Below, in pieces: positions 8,569 to 13,606 of a DNA stretch of 13,606 bases. This DNA comes from Gryganskiella cystojenkinii (taxonomy: Eukaryota > Mortierellomycota > Mortierellomycetes > Mortierellales > Mortierellaceae), in the NCBI GenBank assembly GCA_015852425.1, contig JAAAIG010000688.1:7254-20859 (forward strand), given 5' to 3'. The notes beneath the pieces were generated by a model. It was not told the origin of the DNA and did no database searches. It worked only from the letters and a program-made list of their open reading frames with translations. The translations under genes and the position numbers were made by a program. Every line of letters starts with the position of its first letter. Within the stretch, counting starts at the first letter, position 1.

Positions 8569-11500
8569 ATGACGAACTCGAACACGAACGCGCTTCTCTC
8601 ACCCCAACCCAGAGGGTCGCATTCCAGGACTCCCAGCAGGGACTCGAGCGGGAAGAGGAGATCAACATTCAGCGAGTTTCGTGAAATTTTCCGCTCGAAG
8701 TCTCCAACTCCTACAGCAGTCAATAATGGGACCACCGCGACTCCAGCTATCAATTCAGTTCAGAGGAACATCAACTCGTCTAGATCATCGCCCAACATGT
8801 CCATCGCGACCGCAAGTTCGGGTACTTCAACGACACAGGTAGCTCTCACTTCATGGAGTGCGTCCAGCCTTGCTGCAGCGGTATCCACGATCAGCCTAGG
8901 CGCTCTCTCAGTCGGGACTCCTTCCATTGGCATAACGACTGCACTTACGCCTACGGGACGCAGTCTGACTTCAACCAGTTCCGTCTCCACTGCATCAAAG
9001 GGAGTCGCCACTTTGACTCCAAGATCCGATATCTTCCCCGAAAACGGCATCGCCAGAGTCAACATCGATATCCATGCCCCTAAGATCGGTCACGACTTCG
9101 AAAGCACTGCTCAACTCACCGTCTGTGTTGGCATTCTTAACAACATTTCTCAGGCCTCACTCCTCTACACCTTCTCCTCCTCTCCTACGACTTCATCGTC
9201 GGCTGTATCCGTCACCAACCACCCCACTTTCAGCTCACTCAGTGTCTCACAGCAACGGTGGATCTTGGAGATGGAAAAGAACACTATCGAAAGGCAGTAC
9301 GTTTATCAGATTACAGATCGAATGGTAAACCAGTTTGTCTCTAACGACTTGAGGGACTCTGAGTCCATCCGTGAGATCATCCTCCTCGGATCTGTGCTGA
9401 ACACAAAGTCTTACAAGAAGCTTCTTGACTGCTTTCTTCGTCGTTTGGACGGACCTACTCTGCTCGATATCGATGACCTTCTGGGATTGGTGCAGTTGAT
9501 CCAGGCTGCACCCAAAGACTACTTGATGGCAGATGATTTAAGCCAGATCCTTCTTCGTGTCAGGGGACGTCTCGAGTCCTCCTCTCAACTCGACAAGAAT
9601 GTCTTGGCTCATTTTGTCCTCGCAATCGCCATGGTCCTCATTCTTCTAGTGGCTTGGGATACCACTGGTCTCAGTCGTGAGAATGAACACGAGCCGCTGT
9701 TTCGACTCCTCTTGAGATTGAGAGAGAACAACGACCCTCTTGTGAAGTATCAAGCCGACTACGCCTGCCAGAGTCTACTCTTGGTGCCCGACGACGAGAC
9801 TTCTCGCCAAGAGTTCTGTCGTCACCTCTTTGGTTTGTCCAGCGGTCTCTTGAGAATGTCAGGTATTACTCGGCTCGAGCTTAATGGGATTGCCGAGGGT
9901 TTGCCTGACACGATCAACGGTGCGCGAGGAATGTTTGGCGTTTTAAAAAAGAAACTGGGATCAGGAGGCAAGGCATCTTGGTTCTCAGCGGTTCGAAAGG
10001 CAGAAGATCATGTCCGAAATGGCGATTTCTTGAGCCTGAAGGACATGGTATATGATCCACATCATAGTCAAAGTCCAAAGTTCTTGTGGGGCATCACTCA
10101 GTTATTAGGCGAGATTGCAGCCGATCAATCCTGGGATGTGGGCATTCGAGAGCAAGCTGTCGAGTTACTGGGCGAGCTCTTCAAGAGCAATGTCGGCTCT
10201 AAGCGGGACGACTGCCAGGACATTCAACGATGGATCTTGACCGTTCTTGGCCATCTCTCCGACCTGTCAGTCTCAGACTCATCTGACGCCGCCAACCCTG
10301 TATTGACGATCTCCCACGCACCAGCCAAAGAGAACGCTCGTACGTTGTTCGTCAGTTTGAAGCGGAGCAGCGGCAACGAATTCGATTACCTTCATCCGTT
10401 GCGCATTAGTCTACCCCTCCCAAAATCGTCACTGCTACTGAAAGACATCAACTACAATCCAGATCTGGACCACGCTATCTACAAACACCAGCATGAGAGA
10501 CAGAGCGAATACAAAGCCCACCCATCGATTTTTATTCCACCAATGTCCAAAGTGAGCTTGGTGGCCACGGATGAAAACCCTGTCGAGCTGCATACACGCA
10601 CTCGGGAATTTTTGGAAGGATCGGCCTTGGTGATGTTGATCTTGGGCGATTCTGGAGCAGGAAAATCGACATTTAACAGACACCTGGAGAACAAGCTTTG
10701 GGAAGATTACAGACCAAAAGAGAGCCGCATCCCTTTGTTCATCAACTTGCCCGAGATTGACCGACCTCAACAGGATATGATTGACAAGCAATTGCGGATC
10801 TACAAGTTTTCCGAATCTCACGTCAAAGAGCTGAAGACCCACCGTCGGTTCTTGTTGATCTGTGATGGTTACGACGAGGCTCAACTCAACGACAACCTCC
10901 ACACTACCAATCTTCTTGACAAGGCAGGACACCTGGACGTCAAGGTGATGGTCAGCTGCAGAAGCACATTTGTTGGCCAGAGCCATAGCGACCTCTTCAG
11001 TCCTCAATCACGCGATCGATACCAAACCACCAAATCCGACCAGTACACTGAGGCTGTTATCATTCCGTTCTCCAGAGACCAGATCGAGGACTACGTCCGC
11101 CAGTTTGTGCGAGACTCAGAGGTACACAAGCTGGCGGACGAAGGGCCTATCTGGAGCACTGGAGACTACATGAACAGGCTAAGGTCGATCCCCAACTTAT
11201 TGGAGCTGGTCAAGAACCCGTTTCTACTCTCGCTCTCACTCAGAGCGATGCTAAGGGTAGTAAGGAGAAGGTCCGATCCGACCAATGTCAAAGTAACTCG
11301 CCTGACCCTGTATGATTCCTTCATTGATCACTGGGTAGAAAAGAGCCGACTTCGACTGAGGCGGACTCCTCTCTCAGGTGAAATCAATACCGCCTTTGAA
11401 CTCCTTCTGAAATACGGCTTTGATGAGAGCGTCATTGATTTTTCGACAAATCTTGCAGCCGCCATCTATCACCAGCATAATGGAAACCCGGTGGTGGAGT

Positions 11501-13606
11501 ACAGGCCAAGACGCAATCAAACAACGTGGAAGTGCGAGTTTTTTGATGCTGTTCCCGAGAAAACACTCCTCTTGGATTCAAGTCCACTGTCTCGTGCCCA
11601 TGATCAGTATCGGTTCATGCACCAGTCTTTATTAGAGTATTTTTACTCGCGATATGTGTTTGAGACAAGTGTAGGCAGCAATGTTGAATCGCAAGACCTC
11701 GAGGATATCGCCAGCCACCCATTGAGCAAGAAGCATCTTGTCAAGGAGTCATCGATCCTTCAGTTCCTGGCCGAGTATGTTCAAGCCTATCCAGTGTTCA
11801 AAGAACGACTTGATCAGATCATTGAGCGATCCAAAACGGATACTCAAGCCAGTCAAGCGGCTGCGAACGCCATCACGATTTTGGTCCGCGCAGGGATTCG
11901 ATTTCATGGAGCAGATCTAAAAGGCATTCGAATTCCTGGTGCAGATTTGAGTTGTGGCCAGTTTGATTCTGTTCAGTTGCAAGGAGCGGACTTGAGTAAC
12001 GTCATTCTTCGTAATATTTGGATGCGCCAGGCTGATTTGAGCAATGCACGAATGGAAGGAGTTGAATTTGGTGAATGGCCTTATCTTAGGGAGAGCTACG
12101 GTATTTCCTCCATTGTGTGCTCTCCAGATGGGAATTCATTTGCTTTCTGCCTTGTTGATGGCTCATTCAGTTTGTACAACACCTCATCTTGGTCAAGAAT
12201 ATGTTCCTTCGAAAGACATACTAAGTTTGCTACAGGCGTGGTGCTTTCGCCCAGTGGCCATCAAATTGCATCAGGCAGTTGGGGCAACACCGTGCGACTG
12301 TGGGAGGCTCAAACTGGGGCAGCTGGTCTTGTCCTTATTGGCCACACCAATGTTGTTACGAGTGTGGCGTATTCACCCAGCGGTCTTCAAATCGCGTCAG
12401 GCAGCTGGGACAACACCGTGCGACTGTGGGAGGTACAAACTGGTGTAGCTGGCCCTGTCTTGACGGGCCACACCAACTCTGTTGTAAGTGTGGTATATTC
12501 ACCTTGCGGCCATCAAATTGCGTCAGGCAGTTGGGACAATACGGTACGACTGTGGGACGCACAAACCGGTGCGACTGGTCCTGTCCTAACGGGCCATACC
12601 CACTATGTTACAAGTGTAGTGTATTCACCCAGTGGCCATCAGATCGCGTCAGGCAGTGACGACAACACTGTTCGACTGTGGGGGGCACAGAGTGGTGCTG
12701 CTGGTCCTGTCCTAACGGGTCACACCAATGTTGTTACAAGTGTGGTGTATTCACCCTGTGGCCATCAAATTGCGTCAGGCAGCAATGACGGCACCGTGCG
12801 ACTGTGGGAGGCTCAAACTGGCGTAGCTGGCCCTGTCCTAGTGGGCCACACCAACTCTGTTGTAAGTGTAGTATATTCACCCAGCGGTCATCAAATTGCG
12901 TCTGGCAGTTGGGACAATACGGTACGACTGTGGGACGCGCAAACTGGTGCAGCCGGTCCTGTCCTAACGGGCCATACCCACTACGTTACAAGTGTAGTGT
13001 ATTTACCTGGCGGTCTTCAAATAGCGTCAGGCAGTGGCGACGGCACCGTGCGACTGTGGGAGGCACAAAGTGATGTAGCTGGTCCTGTCTTCACTGGCCA
13101 CACTGACAGGATTACAAGCGTGGTGCTTTCACCCAGTGGCCATCAAATTGCGTCAGGCAGTGGCGACGGCACCGTGCGACTGTGGGAGGCACAAACTGGG
13201 GTAGCTGGTCCTGTCCTAACGGGCCACACCAATTCTATAGTAAGTGTGGTGTATTCACCCAATGGATATCAGATCGCGTCAGGCAGTTATGACAACACTG
13301 TGCGACTGTGGGATGCACAAACAGCCGCAGCAGGCCATGTCTTAACTGGCCACACCAGTATTGTTACAAGTGTAGTGTACTCACCCAGCGGCCAACAGAT
13401 CGCATCAGGTAGCAATGACGGCACTGTGCGACTGTGGGAGGCTCAAACTGGCGCAGCCGGTCCTGTTTTAACTGGCCACATCCACCATGTTATAAGTGTA
13501 GTATATTCACCCAGTGGCCATCAAATTGCGTCAGGCAGTTGGGACAATACCGTACGACTGTGGGACGCACAAACTGGTGCAGCTGGTCCTGTTTTAACTG
13601 GCCACA
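8569..13606 (+). CDS. NLR-like protein: ARM-like, NACHT, pentapeptide, WD40 (3' truncated)
   Basis: One frame with no stop or intron runs from the ATG at 8569 to the window edge: 1679 residues seen, C-terminus missing. Residues 1-160 are Ser/Thr-rich with a basic segment KRRSTFSEFREIFRSK (29-44). Residues about 225-640 form a helical ARM-like region. The NACHT NTPase follows, with Walker A GDSGAGKST (693-701, Lys699), Walker B FLLICDGYDEA (761-771), a sensor-like VSCR (Arg798), NPF (883-885) and FMHQSLLEYF at about 1016. All key residues are intact, so it should bind nucleotide. Pentapeptide repeats of the A(D/N)L type occupy 1112-1168. A degenerate blade and then eleven 42-residue WD40 repeats run from about 1200 on. 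The closest functional model is the fungal NACHT-WD40 class (HET-E/HET-D): ligand binding by the repeats opens an NTPase switch. No N-terminal HET, Goodbye, patatin or other known effector domain is seen, so the output is unknown. Probably cytosolic. Confidence 0.93.
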   Translation, partial: MTNSNTNALLSPQPRGSHSRTPSRDSSGKRRSTFSEFREIFRSKSPTPTAVNNGTTATPAINSVQRNINSSRSSPNMSIATASSGTSTTQVALTSWSASSLAAAVSTISLGALSVGTPSIGITTALTPTGRSLTSTSSVSTASKGVATLTPRSDIFPENGIARVNIDIHAPKIGHDFESTAQLTVCVGILNNISQASLLYTFSSSPTTSSSAVSVTNHPTFSSLSVSQQRWILEMEKNTIERQYVYQITDRMVNQFVSNDLRDSESIREIILLGSVLNTKSYKKLLDCFLRRLDGPTLLDIDDLLGLVQLIQAAPKDYLMADDLSQILLRVRGRLESSSQLDKNVLAHFVLAIAMVLILLVAWDTTGLSRENEHEPLFRLLLRLRENNDPLVKYQADYACQSLLLVPDDETSRQEFCRHLFGLSSGLLRMSGITRLELNGIAEGLPDTINGARGMFGVLKKKLGSGGKASWFSAVRKAEDHVRNGDFLSLKDMVYDPHHSQSPKFLWGITQLLGEIAADQSWDVGIREQAVELLGELFKSNVGSKRDDCQDIQRWILTVLGHLSDLSVSDSSDAANPVLTISHAPAKENARTLFVSLKRSSGNEFDYLHPLRISLPLPKSSLLLKDINYNPDLDHAIYKHQHERQSEYKAHPSIFIPPMSKVSLVATDENPVELHTRTREFLEGSALVMLILGDSGAGKSTFNRHLENKLWEDYRPKESRIPLFINLPEIDRPQQDMIDKQLRIYKFSESHVKELKTHRRFLLICDGYDEAQLNDNLHTTNLLDKAGHLDVKVMVSCRSTFVGQSHSDLFSPQSRDRYQTTKSDQYTEAVIIPFSRDQIEDYVRQFVRDSEVHKLADEGPIWSTGDYMNRLRSIPNLLELVKNPFLLSLSLRAMLRVVRRRSDPTNVKVTRLTLYDSFIDHWVEKSRLRLRRTPLSGEINTAFELLLKYGFDESVIDFSTNLAAAIYHQHNGNPVVEYRPRRNQTTWKCEFFDAVPEKTLLLDSSPLSRAHDQYRFMHQSLLEYFYSRYVFETSVGSNVESQDLEDIASHPLSKKHLVKESSILQFLAEYVQAYPVFKERLDQIIERSKTDTQASQAAANAITILVRAGIRFHGADLKGIRIPGADLSCGQFDSVQLQGADLSNVILRNIWMRQADLSNARMEGVEFGEWPYLRESYGISSIVCSPDGNSFAFCLVDGSFSLYNTSSWSRICSFERHTKFATGVVLSPSGHQIASGSWGNTVRLWEAQTGAAGLVLIGHTNVVTSVAYSPSGLQIASGSWDNTVRLWEVQTGVAGPVLTGHTNSVVSVVYSPCGHQIASGSWDNTVRLWDAQTGATGPVLTGHTHYVTSVVYSPSGHQIASGSDDNTVRLWGAQSGAAGPVLTGHTNVVTSVVYSPCGHQIASGSNDGTVRLWEAQTGVAGPVLVGHTNSVVSVVYSPSGHQIASGSWDNTVRLWDAQTGAAGPVLTGHTHYVTSVVYLPGGLQIASGSGDGTVRLWEAQSDVAGPVFTGHTDRITSVVLSPSGHQIASGSGDGTVRLWEAQTGVAGPVLTGHTNSIVSVVYSPNGYQIASGSYDNTVRLWDAQTAAAGHVLTGHTSIVTSVVYSPSGQQIASGSNDGTVRLWEAQTGAAGPVLTGHIHHVISVVYSPSGHQIASGSWDNTVRLWDAQTGAAGPVLTGH
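11902..12072 (+). other. Pentapeptide-repeat segment of the NLR-like protein
   Basis: Residues 1112-1168 read FHGADLKGIRIPGADLS, then LQGADLSNV and MRQADLSNARMEGVEFG, the A(D/N)LxX pattern of pentapeptide repeats, which form a right-handed beta helix. It links the end of the NACHT module to the WD40 propeller and may act as a rigid spacer. Confidence 0.8.
12247..13606 (+). repeat. Tandem 126-bp WD40 repeat array with 378-bp higher-order unit
   Basis: The Trp codon of the TVRLW motif recurs at 12301, 12427, 12553, 12679, 12805, 12931, 13057, 13183, 13309, 13435 and 13561, exactly 126 bp apart, with no insertion or deletion. Units are nearly identical in sequence. They sort into three classes by the residue after Trp and by the linker after GHT: A (Glu or Gly; NVVTS, DRITS), B (Glu; NSVVS, NSIVS) and C (Asp; HYVTS, SIVTS). 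The order is ABC, ABC, ABC, then B-like and C. The array continues beyond the window. Confidence 0.93.

Noticed and set aside
8475..8684. Frame of 69 residues overlapping the start of the NLR-like gene
   Set aside because: It overlaps the N-terminus of the NLR-like frame in another phase, ends quickly, and lies partly in a likely leader intron.
10435..11007. Minus-strand frame of 190 residues opposite the NACHT region
   Set aside because: It is antisense to strongly conserved NACHT motifs and is explained by codon bias of the real gene.
12247..13606. CRISPR-like or satellite array
   Set aside because: The 126-bp units are contiguous, have no spacers and encode WD40 blades in a single frame.

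Overview
The window looks like nuclear DNA of an early-diverging filamentous fungus, most likely Mortierellomycota (Mortierella and relatives). The reasons are short GT-AG introns of about 94-149 bases, compact intergenic spaces with pyrimidine-rich upstream tracts, and a large NLR-like protein whose order of domains (Ser/Thr-rich N-terminus, helical ARM-like region, NACHT, pentapeptide repeats, WD40 repeats) matches a family I know from Mortierella genomes. The assignment comes from pattern recognition, not a database search. All confident genes are on the + strand. I see no rRNA, tRNA, CRISPR array or intact transposon.

Layout. 1-869 holds no confident gene; a short segment with eight cysteines lies on the minus strand. 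870-1493 encodes a 207-residue protein with a possible CS (p23/NudC-like) domain. 2105-5107 is a nine-exon peroxisomal acyl-CoA oxidase of 689 residues ending in the import signal SKL, with a 16-base microexon. 5367-5873 and 6153-7217 are intronless genes for an unrecognised helical protein (168 residues) and an acidic, probably nuclear, coiled-coil protein (354 residues). 7218-8568 is a 1.35-kb non-coding stretch that should contain the promoter of the last gene. From 8569 to the right edge one uninterrupted frame of 1679 codons encodes the NLR-like protein, cut off by the window inside its WD40 array.

How the genes relate. They do not form an obvious pathway. The acyl-CoA oxidase does the first step of peroxisomal beta-oxidation. 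The NLR-like protein has the NACHT-WD40 plan of fungal non-self recognition and regulated cell-death proteins such as HET-E and HET-D of Podospora, but it carries an ARM-like helical region in front of NACHT rather than an N-terminal effector domain I recognise.

The most interesting signal is the WD40 array. Eleven blades repeat at exactly 126 bp. They fall into three classes that cycle A-B-C at a 378-bp period and then lose register (ABC ABC ABC BC). Variation between blades is concentrated at two short clusters of residues. This is the signature of a recently amplified recognition array that is still being shuffled.
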